Positions 53,402 to 63,153 of a stretch of DNA of 64,000 nt are shown here, in pieces (positions within the stretch are counted from its first letter, which is position 1; each line of letters starts with the position of its first letter). The stretch is taken from positions 1,550,001 through 1,614,000 of the forward strand of contig NZ_CP159578.1 in assembly GCF_040536835.1 (NCBI RefSeq). Reading direction: 5' to 3'. The position numbers were made by a program, and so were the translations under genes. The notes under the pieces were generated by a model. It was not told the DNA's origin. It worked only from the letters and a program-made list of their open reading frames with translations, and did no database searches. Origin of the DNA: Salinicola endophyticus. GTDB taxonomy: Bacteria > Pseudomonadota > Gammaproteobacteria > Pseudomonadales > Halomonadaceae.

Positions 53402-54248
53402 AAAACATTTCTTCTTTCTTGTGTTTTTGTTGTTTGTTCCGCTAACTGCTGTCGGTGAGGTTCTGTTTCCCGATCCAACTGGCGATGGCTTGAATGCTGC
53501 TTATTCAAAAACCAGTAGGGTCGAGCTTGAAAGTCAAGTTGAGGAGGGGTTGCCATCGGCTGAATATATGATGGGGATGATATACCTGAGTGGAGATGCG
53601 GCTTGGGGAGTTCAGCCTGATTATAAAAAAGCTTTTTCTCTGTTACATCGTGCCTGGTGCGATGATGTTTTTGATGCTGGCTACGCACTTTCAACGATGT
53701 ATTATAAAGGGTTGGGTGTAGATAAAGATCTTGCCAAGGTTCGAAGTTTTGTCTTGAAGTCCGGGGAAAATGGCTACATAAAGTCGCAAAGAACCCTTGG
53801 ACTTGCTTACAAAGGTGATGTGTTGCAGAGTGTGTTCGATAAAGATATCGAGAAATCTATTTTTTGGTTTGAAAAGGCTGCGATAAATGGTGATCAACTT
53901 TCAGCTGCCAATCTCTCTGTGATTTATGGTGGCGATGGTGTGCTGCACGATGAAAAAAAATCTTTTGAATGGAAGAAGAGGGCTGCTTCAGCTAAATATG
54001 GTAACTCTCGGTTTGTGCAGTTTTTAAAGTTGGCGGAGTTCTATGAAAAAGGTGTTGGTACTGATAAAGACCTAGTGCAAGCATATAAGTATTACGATCT
54101 TAGCGGGTCTGCCGGTGTGGAAGGGAAGCAACGCGTTGCCGAGGAAATGACTCAAGAGCAGATCGACGAAGCCATTCGTAAATCTCAAGAGTGGCAGAAA
54201 GAACATAACGTTCAGGTCGGTGGCGGTTTTATTCGACGCGCCAACTGA
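53394..54248 (+). CDS. Second periplasmic Sel1-repeat protein, presumed immunity for the orphan tip
   Basis: The 284-residue protein is a diverged paralogue of the Sel1 protein at 51519: the signal peptide is followed by EVLFPDPTGDGLNAAY (EVFFQDPTGRSLNEAY in the other), and the last 35 residues are nearly identical. Repeats such as YMMGMIYLSGDAAWGVQP and LAEFYEKGVGTDKDLVQAY are present. The GTG at 53394 is chosen because GGAG lies 7 bases upstream and the length then matches its paralogue; it overlaps the end of the orphan module by 8 bases. It is AT-rich. It probably protects against the alternative tip. Confidence 0.75.
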   Translation: MFKKHFFFLVFLLFVPLTAVGEVLFPDPTGDGLNAAYSKTSRVELESQVEEGLPSAEYMMGMIYLSGDAAWGVQPDYKKAFSLLHRAWCDDVFDAGYALSTMYYKGLGVDKDLAKVRSFVLKSGENGYIKSQRTLGLAYKGDVLQSVFDKDIEKSIFWFEKAAINGDQLSAANLSVIYGGDGVLHDEKKSFEWKKRAASAKYGNSRFVQFLKLAEFYEKGVGTDKDLVQAYKYYDLSGSAGVEGKQRVAEEMTQEQIDEAIRKSQEWQKEHNVQVGGGFIRRAN

Positions 54249-54326
54249 AGCTTTCATGTAGGTGCTGGTGTGTGGTGATAAGTCATAAGTTGACGCCAGG
54301 CTGTCTGACGCTAAGGGATGATTTTT

Positions 54327-54755
54327 ATGCCAGACCAAGGAAGTCCGGATCAAGCTTTTTACGCCAAGATCTCCTCGCTTATCGCGCTTTGCGGCGGGGG
54401 TGGATTATTGCTAGCGTCGCTGGTGGCGATCTCCAGCTCGCCGGTTTTTCCAGGGGCTCCGATCCTCGTCGCTTGTGCCCTGATCGTGGCTGGGCTCTGG
54501 TTCCAGTTCAATCCTATCGTCCGGCTCACGGATGAGCATGTCTCGGTCAAACTGGCGATCATCCGTCCGCGTACGACCCTTGCGCTCGACCAGTTAGCGC
54601 GCGTCGAAGCGACCCCGCGCGAGTGTGTGCTTTACTACCGCAAAGACAGTTCCGGCGAAGGCAAGCTCAAGATCCCGCTCAAGAGCCTAGCCAGAGAGGA
54701 TCGCGAGCGGTGCACGTTGGCCTTGCGGCAGCGGGTGCGCACCGAGGCGGCCTAG
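54327..54755 (+). CDS. Small membrane protein of unknown function
   Basis: The 142-residue protein has two hydrophobic segments (about residues 16-37 and 43-62, for example GGGLLLASLVAISSS) and a soluble C-terminal part of about 75 residues (RLTDEHVSVKLAIIRPRTTL) with the look of a small beta-rich PH-like domain. I do not recognise the family. The start at 54327 has AAGGGA 8 bases upstream; an ATG at 54318 is too close to that site. It ends the T6SS effector region, but base composition is back to chromosomal norm, so a link to the effectors is uncertain. Confidence 0.65.
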   Translation: MPDQGSPDQAFYAKISSLIALCGGGGLLLASLVAISSSPVFPGAPILVACALIVAGLWFQFNPIVRLTDEHVSVKLAIIRPRTTLALDQLARVEATPRECVLYYRKDSSGEGKLKIPLKSLAREDRERCTLALRQRVRTEAA

Positions 54756-54776
54756 GCCGATGGCATCACCAACACA

Positions 54777-54808
54777 CAAACGCCCATGGCCTTGGCCATG
54801 GGCGTTTG
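54777..54808. terminator. Bidirectional terminator-like hairpin
   Basis: CAAACGCCCATGGCC (54777-54791) and GGCCATGGGCGTTTG (54794-54808) form a perfect 15-base stem between the convergent small membrane protein gene and gatB. It can terminate both. The core resembles the terminator at 52422-52448 (18 of 20 bases). Confidence 0.65.
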
Positions 54809-54844
54809 CATTGGGGCAGGGCTGGTCTGTCAGACGTTGCCGAC

Positions 54845-56296
54845 TCAGGCCTCGTCCAGCTTCTGCTTGAGCAGACCGTTGACCTGTTGCGGGTTGGCGG
54901 TGCCGCGGGAAGCTTTCATCACCTGGCCGACGAAGTAGCCGATCATCTTGCCGCGCTTCTCCGGGTCGGCGTCGCGGTACTGGGCGACCTGCACAGGGCT
55001 GTCCGCGATGACCTGGTCGATCATCGCTTCGATGGCGCCGGTGTCGGTGACCTGCTTGAGCCCGCGTGCCTCGATGATCTCGTCGGCGCTCTGGCCTTCG
55101 TTGTTCCAGAGTGCCGCGAAGACCTGCTTGGCCGCCTTGCCGTTGATGGTGTCGTCGAGCACGCGGCTGACCAGGCCGCCGAGCTGCTCCGGGGTGACCG
55201 GGCTGTTGCTGATGTCGATGTTCTCACGGTTGAGATGGCCGGAGAGTTCGCCTTGCACCCAGTTGGCCGCCTGCTTGGCGTTGCCGCACACCGCGAGCAC
55301 CGCTTCGAAGTATTCGGCGGTGGGGCGGGTGGCGGAGAGCACGCCAGCGTCGTAGGCCGAGAGCCCCAGGCTGTTCTCGAAACGGTGGCGCTTTTCGGTG
55401 GGTAGTTCCGGCAGGGTGGCGCGCTGGTGCTCGATATAGGCGCTGTCGAGCATCACCGGCAGCAGGTCGGGGCAGGGGAAGTAACGGTAGTCGTTGGCTT
55501 CCTCCTTGGTGCGCATGCTGCGGGTCTCGTCCTGGTCCGGATCGTAGAGCCGGGTCTCCTGCACGACCTTGCCGCCATCCTCGATCAGCTCGATCTGGCG
55601 TTCGACCTCGAACTCGATCGCGCGCTCGACGAAGCGGAAGGAGTTGACGTTCTTGATCTCGGCGCGGGTGCCGAAGGCTTCCTGGCCCTTGGGGCGTACC
55701 GAGACGTTGACGTCGCAGCGCATCGAGCCCTCGGCCATGTTGCCGTCGGAGATGCCCAGATAGGTGACGATGGCGTGGATCGCGCGCAGATAGGCGACCG
55801 CTTCCTTGGCCGAACGCATGTCGGGTTCGGAGACGATCTCCAGCAGCGGCGTGCCGGCCCGGTTGAGATCGATGCCGCTCATGCCGTGGAAGTCTTCATG
55901 CAGCGACTTGCCGGCGTCCTCTTCCAGGTGGGCGTGGTGGATGCGGATCCGCTTGCGCACGTCGTCATCCAGCACGATCTCGACTTCACCCTTGCCGACG
56001 ATGGGCTGGGCCATCTGGCTGGTCTGATAGCCCTTGGGCAGGTCGGGGTAGAAGTAGTTCTTGCGCTCGAACAGCGAAGTGTCGGGAATGTGCGCGTCGA
56101 TGGCGAGCCCGAACTGGACCGCCATCGCCACCGCGCCTTCGTTGAGCACCGGCAGCACCCCGGGCAGCCCCAGGTCGATGGCGCAGGCCTGGGTGTTGGG
56201 CTCGGCACCGAAGGCGGTGGAGGCGCCGGAAAAGATCTTGGATTGGGTCGCCAGCTGCACGTGCACTTCCAACCCGATGACGGTTTCCCACTGCAT
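54845..56296 (-). CDS. gatB: Asp/Glu-tRNA amidotransferase subunit B
   Basis: The 483-residue subunit binds the mischarged Glu-tRNA(Gln) or Asp-tRNA(Asn) and phosphorylates it for amidation. It begins [20 protein letters not shown], with [34 protein letters not shown] and [15 protein letters not shown] as family motifs, and ends with the YqeY-like tail [18 protein letters not shown]. The start at 56296 overlaps the gatA stop (TAATG). It is the last gene of gatCAB. Confidence 0.97.
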   Translation of the reverse strand: MQWETVIGLEVHVQLATQSKIFSGASTAFGAEPNTQACAIDLGLPGVLPVLNEGAVAMAVQFGLAIDAHIPDTSLFERKNYFYPDLPKGYQTSQMAQPIVGKGEVEIVLDDDVRKRIRIHHAHLEEDAGKSLHEDFHGMSGIDLNRAGTPLLEIVSEPDMRSAKEAVAYLRAIHAIVTYLGISDGNMAEGSMRCDVNVSVRPKGQEAFGTRAEIKNVNSFRFVERAIEFEVERQIELIEDGGKVVQETRLYDPDQDETRSMRTKEEANDYRYFPCPDLLPVMLDSAYIEHQRATLPELPTEKRHRFENSLGLSAYDAGVLSATRPTAEYFEAVLAVCGNAKQAANWVQGELSGHLNRENIDISNSPVTPEQLGGLVSRVLDDTINGKAAKQVFAALWNNEGQSADEIIEARGLKQVTDTGAIEAMIDQVIADSPVQVAQYRDADPEKRGKMIGYFVGQVMKASRGTANPQQVNGLLKQKLDEA

Positions 56297-57762
56297 TAGA
56301 TCGTCTCCTGGTCGAGGCTCGGGTGGCGGCGATGCCAATCGGTCGCCTGCTGGAATTGATGCGCCACGTTGAGCAACTGCGCTTCGGCGAAGTGCTGGCC
56401 CAGAATCTGCAGGCCGATCGGCCGCTGGCCCTGGCCGGAGAATCCGGCGGGTACGCTGATGCCCGGGATGCCGGCCAGGTTGATGGCGATGGTGTAGATG
56501 TCCTGCAGATACATCGACACCGGGTCTTTCTTGGCGCCGAGATCGAACGCCGGGGTCGGCGCGGCCGGGCCCATCAGCACGTCGACCTCGTCGAAGGCGT
56601 CGAGGAAGTCCTGGCGGATCAGCCGGCGGACCTGCTGGGCCTTGCGGTAATAGGCGTCGAAGAAGCCCTCGGAGAGGGTGTGGGTGCCGATCAGGATGCG
56701 CCGCTTGACCTCGTCACCGAAACCTTCGGCGCGGGAGCGCTTGTAGAGATCCTCGAGATCCGCCGGGGCGTTGCAGCGGTGGCCGAAGCGCACACCGTCG
56801 TAGCGCGAGAGGTTCGAGGAGGCTTCCGCCGGGGCGATGACGTAGTAGGCCGGGATCGCCAGGTGGGTGTGCGGCAGGCTCACCTCGCACACCTTGGCCC
56901 CGAGCGACTCGTAGACGCCGATCGCTTCGCGCACCGCGCGCTCCACTTCCGGATCGAGGCCGTCGCCGAAATACTCCTTGGGCAGACCGATCTTGAGCCC
57001 GGCCAGCGGCGTGTCGAGCTCGGCCAGGTAGTCGGGCACCACCCGGGCCACGCTGGTGGAGTCGCGCAGGTCGTGACCGGCGATGGCGCCGAGCAGATGC
57101 GCGCAGTCTTCCGCGCTGCGCGCCATCGGCCCGCCCTGATCGAGACTCGAGGCGTAGGCGATCATGCCGTAGCGCGAGACGCGGCCGTAGGTCGGCTTGA
57201 GTCCGGTCACGCCGCAGAAGGCGGCGGGCTGGCGGATCGAACCGCCGGTATCGGTGCCCAGCGCCGCCGGGGTGAAGCCGGCGGCGACCGCGGCGGCGCT
57301 GCCGCCGGAGGAGCCACCGGGCACGGCGCTCTTGTCCCACGGGTTCTTGACCGCCCCATAGAAACTGTTTTCGTTGGAGGAGCCCATCGCGAACTCGTCC
57401 ATATTGGTCTTGCCCAGGCTGACCATACCGGCCGCCTCGAGTTTTTCGACCACCGTGGCGTCATAGGGCGAGACGAAGTTGTCGAGCATCTTAGAGCCGC
57501 AGCTGGTGCGCACGCCGCGGGTACAGAAGATGTCCTTGAGGGCCAGCGGCAGCCCGGCCAGCGGGCGCTCGTCACCGCGCGCCCGGGCCTGGTCGGCGGC
57601 ATCGGCCGCGGCCAGTGCCTGATCGCGGGTCACGGTGATGAAGGTGTTGAGTTCGCCATCCAGGCGCTCGATGCGGTCGAGCAGGCTGGTCGTGAGCTCG
57701 CGGCTGGAAAAATCGCCGGCCTTGAGGCCCTTGGCGAGTTCCGTGAGCGTCATCTCGTGCAT
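56296..57762 (-). CDS. gatA: Asp/Glu-tRNA amidotransferase subunit A
   Basis: The 488-residue glutaminase subunit releases ammonia from glutamine. The amidase Ser-cisSer-Lys triad is visible: Lys in [12 protein letters not shown] and the two serines in [35 protein letters not shown] follows. The ATG at 57762 has AGGGA 8 bases upstream. It lies between gatC and gatB in the normal order. Confidence 0.97.
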   Translation of the reverse strand: MHEMTLTELAKGLKAGDFSSRELTTSLLDRIERLDGELNTFITVTRDQALAAADAADQARARGDERPLAGLPLALKDIFCTRGVRTSCGSKMLDNFVSPYDATVVEKLEAAGMVSLGKTNMDEFAMGSSNENSFYGAVKNPWDKSAVPGGSSGGSAAAVAAGFTPAALGTDTGGSIRQPAAFCGVTGLKPTYGRVSRYGMIAYASSLDQGGPMARSAEDCAHLLGAIAGHDLRDSTSVARVVPDYLAELDTPLAGLKIGLPKEYFGDGLDPEVERAVREAIGVYESLGAKVCEVSLPHTHLAIPAYYVIAPAEASSNLSRYDGVRFGHRCNAPADLEDLYKRSRAEGFGDEVKRRILIGTHTLSEGFFDAYYRKAQQVRRLIRQDFLDAFDEVDVLMGPAAPTPAFDLGAKKDPVSMYLQDIYTIAINLAGIPGISVPAGFSGQGQRPIGLQILGQHFAEAQLLNVAHQFQQATDWHRRHPSLDQETI

Positions 57763-57853
57763 GGAGAGAGTCCCTGTCTAGATACGGGTCTGGCTATGGA
57801 ACCGTGGGCGGCGCGCGGCGCCGGCCTGGAAAGAAGTGTGCTGCGCGGGCGTT

Positions 57854-58144
57854 TTACTCGACCACACGGGGGACCAGATAGAGGCCCTCGGCGGTGGCCG
57901 GCGCGCAGGCCTGGAAGCGCTCGCGCTGATTCTCCTCGGTCACCTCGTCGGCGCGCAGGCGCTGGGTGGTGTCGAGCGGGTGCGACAGCGGTTCGATGCC
58001 CTGGGTATCGACGGCCTGGAGGCGGTCGACCATCTCCAGAATGCGCGACAGATCGTCGACGTAGCCGGCCGCCTCGGCATCGCTGTTGATGCCCAGACGT
58101 GCCAGATGCGCGGCTCTCAATACGTCCGCATGTTCGATTGCCAT
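57854..58144 (-). CDS. gatC: Asp/Glu-tRNA amidotransferase subunit C
   Basis: The 96-residue subunit stabilises the GatA-GatB complex. It has [40 protein letters not shown] and the C-terminal [20 protein letters not shown], all typical. The start at 58144 is placed at [12 protein letters not shown] with AGGAA upstream. It opens gatCAB and is divergent from mreB across about 190 bases, which must hold both promoters. Confidence 0.95.
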   Translation of the reverse strand: MAIEHADVLRAAHLARLGINSDAEAAGYVDDLSRILEMVDRLQAVDTQGIEPLSHPLDTTQRLRADEVTEENQRERFQACAPATAEGLYLVPRVVE

Positions 58145-58325
58145 GAGTGTCGTTCCTCGTCTCGAAATGGGGTGGAAAACGGGGCCCAAAAAACGTGCCG
58201 TTGAGATAGGCCGAGAAATGGAGCGAACCTTAGCATATTCGGCCCCGAACTGGCAGGCGCGCGCTTGCTGCTTCCCCCCCACGATGATACCGTTTGCGTC
58301 CGCACAGGGTTCCGGTCTGGACTAG

Positions 58326-59375
<1,050 letters not shown>

Positions 59376-59426
59376 GGCCATCCGCGACCGGCGCCGCGCC
59401 TGCGGCCCGGTCACCGGTAGGCGGGA

Positions 59427-60401
59427 GTGAGGCCTATCAAACCGCTGTTCTCTTACGGCCCGGTGCCGACGTACCGCATGCTGCTGTGTGCGGTGCTCGC
59501 ATTCGGGCTGATGTTTGCCGAACACCGCTTCAGTGCGGTGGAGTCGGCACGTTCCCACATGACCTCCATTGTCGCGCCCATTCAGTGGCTGGTGAGCCTG
59601 CCCAGTGAGGGCGTGCGCTGGGGCGCCATGGCGTTCTCCGACAAGCAGAGCCTGATCGACGAGAACCGGCGCCTGCGCGAGCAGTTGCTGACGCTCTCCA
59701 ACCGGGTCCAGCGTATGGCCAGCCTGACCGCTGAGAACGTGCATCTGCGCGAACTCCTCAACGCGCCCAATCCCGATGACGTGCCCTACATCACTGCGGA
59801 GCTGCTGTCGCTGGATTCCGATCCGTTCACCCAGCAGATGGTGATCAACCGCGGGCGGCGTGATGGTGTCTATATCGGCCAGCCGGTGATGGACGCCTCG
59901 GGGCTGATCGGTCAGGTGGTCTCGGTTTCCGCCTACACCAGCCGCGTGCTGATGGTGGCCGATGCCAACCATGCGGTGCCGGTGGAGATCAATCGCAACG
60001 GTCTGCGCTTCATCGCTCAGGGCACCGGCCAGCTGGATACGCTGGATATCCCCAGCGTGCCGGCCACCGCCGACATCCGCGAGGGCGATCTGCTGGTCAC
60101 CTCCGGGCTGGGCGGGCGCTTTCCGCAGGGCTATCCGGTGGCACGGGTCACCGGGGTCAAGCGCGAGTCGAGCCAGGCGTTCATGGAAGTGACCGCCGAG
60201 CCGATCGCGCAGCCCGAGCGGTCGCGCTACTTCCTGCTGCTGTTTCCGCCTTCGGCGCCGGATGCGAGTGGGCTGGGCGACCCCGAGAGCATGGCGCGAC
60301 AGGTCATGTGGCCGGGGGATCCGGCGCATCCCGACGCGCATCGGATCAGTGAAGAGGCGCTGAAAGCGGCGCTGCGTCTGCAAGCGGAGGGGGCGCCGTG
60401 A
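59427..60401 (+). CDS. mreC: Rod-shape protein MreC
   Basis: The 324-residue protein has one N-terminal membrane helix (about residues 11-29), a coiled coil (about 70-110; RLREQLLTLSNRVQRM) and the beta-rich periplasmic domain with MVINRGRRDGVYIGQPVMD, GLIGQVVSVSAYTSRVLMV and GLGGRFPQGYPVARV. It links MreB to the cell-wall elongation machinery. The start is a GTG at 59427 with a GGCGGGA stretch upstream. Its stop overlaps the mreD GTG. The Gly/Ala/Pro-rich tail is variable in the family. Confidence 0.94.
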   Translation: MRPIKPLFSYGPVPTYRMLLCAVLAFGLMFAEHRFSAVESARSHMTSIVAPIQWLVSLPSEGVRWGAMAFSDKQSLIDENRRLREQLLTLSNRVQRMASLTAENVHLRELLNAPNPDDVPYITAELLSLDSDPFTQQMVINRGRRDGVYIGQPVMDASGLIGQVVSVSAYTSRVLMVADANHAVPVEINRNGLRFIAQGTGQLDTLDIPSVPATADIREGDLLVTSGLGGRFPQGYPVARVTGVKRESSQAFMEVTAEPIAQPERSRYFLLLFPPSAPDASGLGDPESMARQVMWPGDPAHPDAHRISEEALKAALRLQAEGAP

Positions 60402-60883
60402 GTATGGGGCTCTTCGGTTATCTGTTCGTCTGGTTCACCCTGCTGCTGGCGCTCTGCCTGCAGGTGATGCCGCTGCCCGATGCCTGGCTGGTGTGGCGCC
60501 CGGACTGGCTCGGCGTGCTGCTTGCCTACTGGTGCGTGGCCACGCCGCAGCGCGTGGGGGTGATTCACGGGTTCGTGCTCGGCCTGCTGCTGGATCTGAT
60601 CGAGGGCGCCCCTCTGGGGCAGAATGCGCTGACGCTGTCGCTGCTGGCCTACCTCTTCCTGCTGCTCTATCAGCGCTTCCGGGTCTATTCGATCTGGCAG
60701 CAGGCGGTACTGGTGTTCGTGCTGCTGGGCATCGGGCAGCTGGTGGAGCAGTGGCTGCGCACCATCTTCGGCCCGATCTCGGTGAGTCTGGAGTTTCTGA
60801 TTCCGGCGCTGATCGGCGCGCTGCTGTGGCCGTGGCTGTTCACCATGATGCAGGCCGTGAGGCGGCGCCTGGGTATCGGCTGA
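60398..60883 (+). CDS. mreD: Rod-shape protein MreD
   Basis: The 161-residue integral membrane protein has five or six hydrophobic segments and the family pattern RPDWLGVLLAYWCVATPQRV and GLLLDLIEGAPLGQNAL. It works with MreC and the elongasome. The GTG start overlaps the mreC stop by four bases; a second ATG two codons later is possible. It ends the mreBCD operon, with maf following after 20 bases. Confidence 0.92.
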   Translation: MSMGLFGYLFVWFTLLLALCLQVMPLPDAWLVWRPDWLGVLLAYWCVATPQRVGVIHGFVLGLLLDLIEGAPLGQNALTLSLLAYLFLLLYQRFRVYSIWQQAVLVFVLLGIGQLVEQWLRTIFGPISVSLEFLIPALIGALLWPWLFTMMQAVRRRLGIG

Positions 60884-60903
60884 GCCAAAGGTGTCAGGAG
60901 TCC

Positions 60904-61509
60904 ATGTCAATGTCGTCCCCATCTTGTTCACCCCACGTCACCACGCCGGTACTGCGGCTGGCATCGGCCTCGCCGCGCCGGCGCGAGCTCCTCGCCAGCA
61001 TCGGCATCGCGGTCGAGGTCGCGCCGGCGGATATCGACGAGTCGCGCGATCACGACGAGACCCCGGAGACCTTCGTCAGCCGGCTGGCGCGGGAAAAGGC
61101 GCTGGCGGGGCACGCAGGTAGTGCATTACCGACCCTGGGCGCGGATACCGTGGTGGTGTGTGACGACGAGGTGTTCGGCAAGCCGCGCGATCTGGCGCAC
61201 GCCTGCACGATGTGGCGTGCGCTCTCCGGGCGCGAGCACCGGGTGCTCTCGGCGGTGGCGCTGATCGGACCCCGCGGGCTGCTCGAGTGCCGGGTGGTGA
61301 CCCGGGTGTGGCTGCGCACGCTCAGCGAAGCGGAGATGGCCGCCTACTGGGCTACCGGTGAGCCGGCCGACAAGGCCGGCGGCTACGCGGTGCAGGGGCG
61401 GGCGGCGATTTTCGTCGAGCGCCTCGAGGGCAGTTACTCCGCGGTGGTCGGGCTACCGCTCCACGAGACCGCGGAACTCCTGGAGGCGCAGGGCATTCGG
61501 GTGCTGTAG
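60904..61509 (+). CDS. maf: Maf/YhdE-type nucleotide pyrophosphatase
   Basis: The 201-residue house-cleaning enzyme hydrolyses dTTP/UTP-type or modified nucleoside triphosphates. It has the Maf signature ASASPRRRELLASIGI, ESRDHDETPETFVSRLAREK, LGADTVVVCDDEVFGKP and the C-terminal GSYSAVVGLPLHETAELL. AGGAG lies 3 bases before the ATG at 60904 and 9 before an in-frame ATG at 60910, so the latter may be the true start. The place between mreD and rng is conserved in gammaproteobacteria. Confidence 0.94.
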   Translation: MSMSSPSCSPHVTTPVLRLASASPRRRELLASIGIAVEVAPADIDESRDHDETPETFVSRLAREKALAGHAGSALPTLGADTVVVCDDEVFGKPRDLAHACTMWRALSGREHRVLSAVALIGPRGLLECRVVTRVWLRTLSEAEMAAYWATGEPADKAGGYAVQGRAAIFVERLEGSYSAVVGLPLHETAELLEAQGIRVL

Positions 61510-61685
61510 CGCAGCTGGGCATCGTAGCGCGCTGCTCGCCTCGGGCGCCCGAGTGGGCCTGCCTTGTGGGAGGATGCCGGGCCTGTGTCATAATCCTGGC
61601 AGCGAGATAGACATCGCCAGCAGCAGGACCGGCAACTGACGAGGGATTCCACCCGCGCCCGACAACCCGTGACAAGGATGCCCGC

Positions 61686-63149
61686 ATGAGCGGTGAGGTT
61701 TTGATCAATCTGACGCCGATGGAGACCCGCGTGGCGGTGGTCGAGAACGGCGTGCTGCAGGAAGCCTTCATCGAGCGCAGTCGGCGCCGGGGTATCGTCG
61801 GTAATATCTACAAGGGCAAGGTGGTGCGGGTGCTGCCGGGGATGCAGGCGGCGTTCGTCGACATCGGGCTGGAGCGCGCCGCCTTCATCCATGTCAACGA
61901 GGTGGTGGCGCCCGATTCGCCGCAGGCCGAGCCCGCCTCGATCAGCCATCTGCTGCATGCCGGGCAGTCGCTGGTGGTGCAGGTCACCAAGGACCCGATC
62001 GGTTCCAAGGGGGCCCGCCTGACCACCCATCTCTCGATTCCGTCGCGCTATCTGGTCTATATGCCGGACTCGCCGCATATCGGCGTCTCCCAGCGGATCG
62101 AGGACGACGCCGAGCGCGAGCGCCTCAAGGCGCTGGTCGCAGGCGGCCAGTCCGAGCTGGAGGACGCGCAGCAGGGCGGCTTCATCATCCGCACCGCCGC
62201 GGAGGGGGTGGGCCGCGATGAGCTGCTCGCTGACATCGTGTTTTTGCAGCGGCTGTGGCTGAAGGTCGCCGAACGGCGGATCAGCGCGCCCACGCCGAGC
62301 CCGATCTACGATGACCTGCCGCTGTTCGTGCGTACGCTACGCGACGTGATGCGCGACCAGATCGAGAAGATCCGCATCGACTCGCGCGAGAACTACTTCA
62401 AGCTCAAGGAGTTCGCCCGCGAGTTCATGCCCACGGTGGAGTCTTGCATCGAGTACTACCCCGGCGAGCGTCCGATCTTCGACCTCTACAGCGTCGAGGA
62501 CGAGATCCAGAAGGCGCTGGGGCGCAAGGTGCAGCTCAAGTCCGGCGGCTATCTGGTGATCGACCAGACCGAGGCGATGACCACCATCGATGTCAACACC
62601 GGTGGCTATGTCGGCCATCGCAATCTCGAAGAGACGATCTTCAAGACCAATCTCGAGGCCGCCACGGCGATTGCCCGGCAGCTGCGGCTGCGCAATCTCG
62701 GCGGCATCATCATCATCGACTTCATCGACATGGAAGAGCTCGAGCATCAGCGCCAGGTACTGCGCGTGCTGGAGAAGGCGCTCGAGCGTGACCACGCCAA
62801 GAACAAGCTGACCGGTGTCACCGAGCTCGGCCTGGTGCAGCTGACCCGCAAGCGCACCCGCGAAAGTCTGGAACAGACGCTGTGCGAACCCTGTCCTACC
62901 TGTCATGGGCGCGGCACGCTGAAGACACCGGAAACCATATGCTACGAAATCTTTCGCGAGATCCTGCGCGAGGAGCGGGCCTACTCGCCCGAGACCTACA
63001 TGGTGCTGGCCTCGCAGTCCGTGGTCGACCGCCTGCTCGACGAGGAGTCGGCGGCGGTGGCGGATCTCGAATCCTTCATCGGCAAGACGATCCGGTTCCA
63101 GGTCGAGGCGCACTACTCCCAGGAACAGTACGACATCGTGTTGATGTAA
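61686..63149 (+). CDS. rng: Ribonuclease G
   Basis: The 487-residue endoribonuclease matures 16S rRNA 5' ends and degrades mRNA. It has the N-terminal S1 domain (GIVGNIYKGKVVRVLPGMQA), the 5'-sensor/RNase H-like part, the catalytic acids in TTIDVNTGGYVG and IIIIDFIDME, and the zinc-link CEPCPTCHGRGTLKTPE. The length is that of RNase G, not of the much longer RNase E. AAGGA precedes the ATG. It follows maf by 176 bases. Confidence 0.96.
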   Translation: MSGEVLINLTPMETRVAVVENGVLQEAFIERSRRRGIVGNIYKGKVVRVLPGMQAAFVDIGLERAAFIHVNEVVAPDSPQAEPASISHLLHAGQSLVVQVTKDPIGSKGARLTTHLSIPSRYLVYMPDSPHIGVSQRIEDDAERERLKALVAGGQSELEDAQQGGFIIRTAAEGVGRDELLADIVFLQRLWLKVAERRISAPTPSPIYDDLPLFVRTLRDVMRDQIEKIRIDSRENYFKLKEFAREFMPTVESCIEYYPGERPIFDLYSVEDEIQKALGRKVQLKSGGYLVIDQTEAMTTIDVNTGGYVGHRNLEETIFKTNLEAATAIARQLRLRNLGGIIIIDFIDMEELEHQRQVLRVLEKALERDHAKNKLTGVTELGLVQLTRKRTRESLEQTLCEPCPTCHGRGTLKTPETICYEIFREILREERAYSPETYMVLASQSVVDRLLDEESAAVADLESFIGKTIRFQVEAHYSQEQYDIVLM

Positions 63150-63153
63150 CCCG

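Noticed and set aside
51050..54300. Insertion sequence or transposon as the cause of the effector duplication
   Set aside because: No transposase frame, terminal inverted repeats or target duplications are visible; homologous recombination through shared segments is a better explanation.
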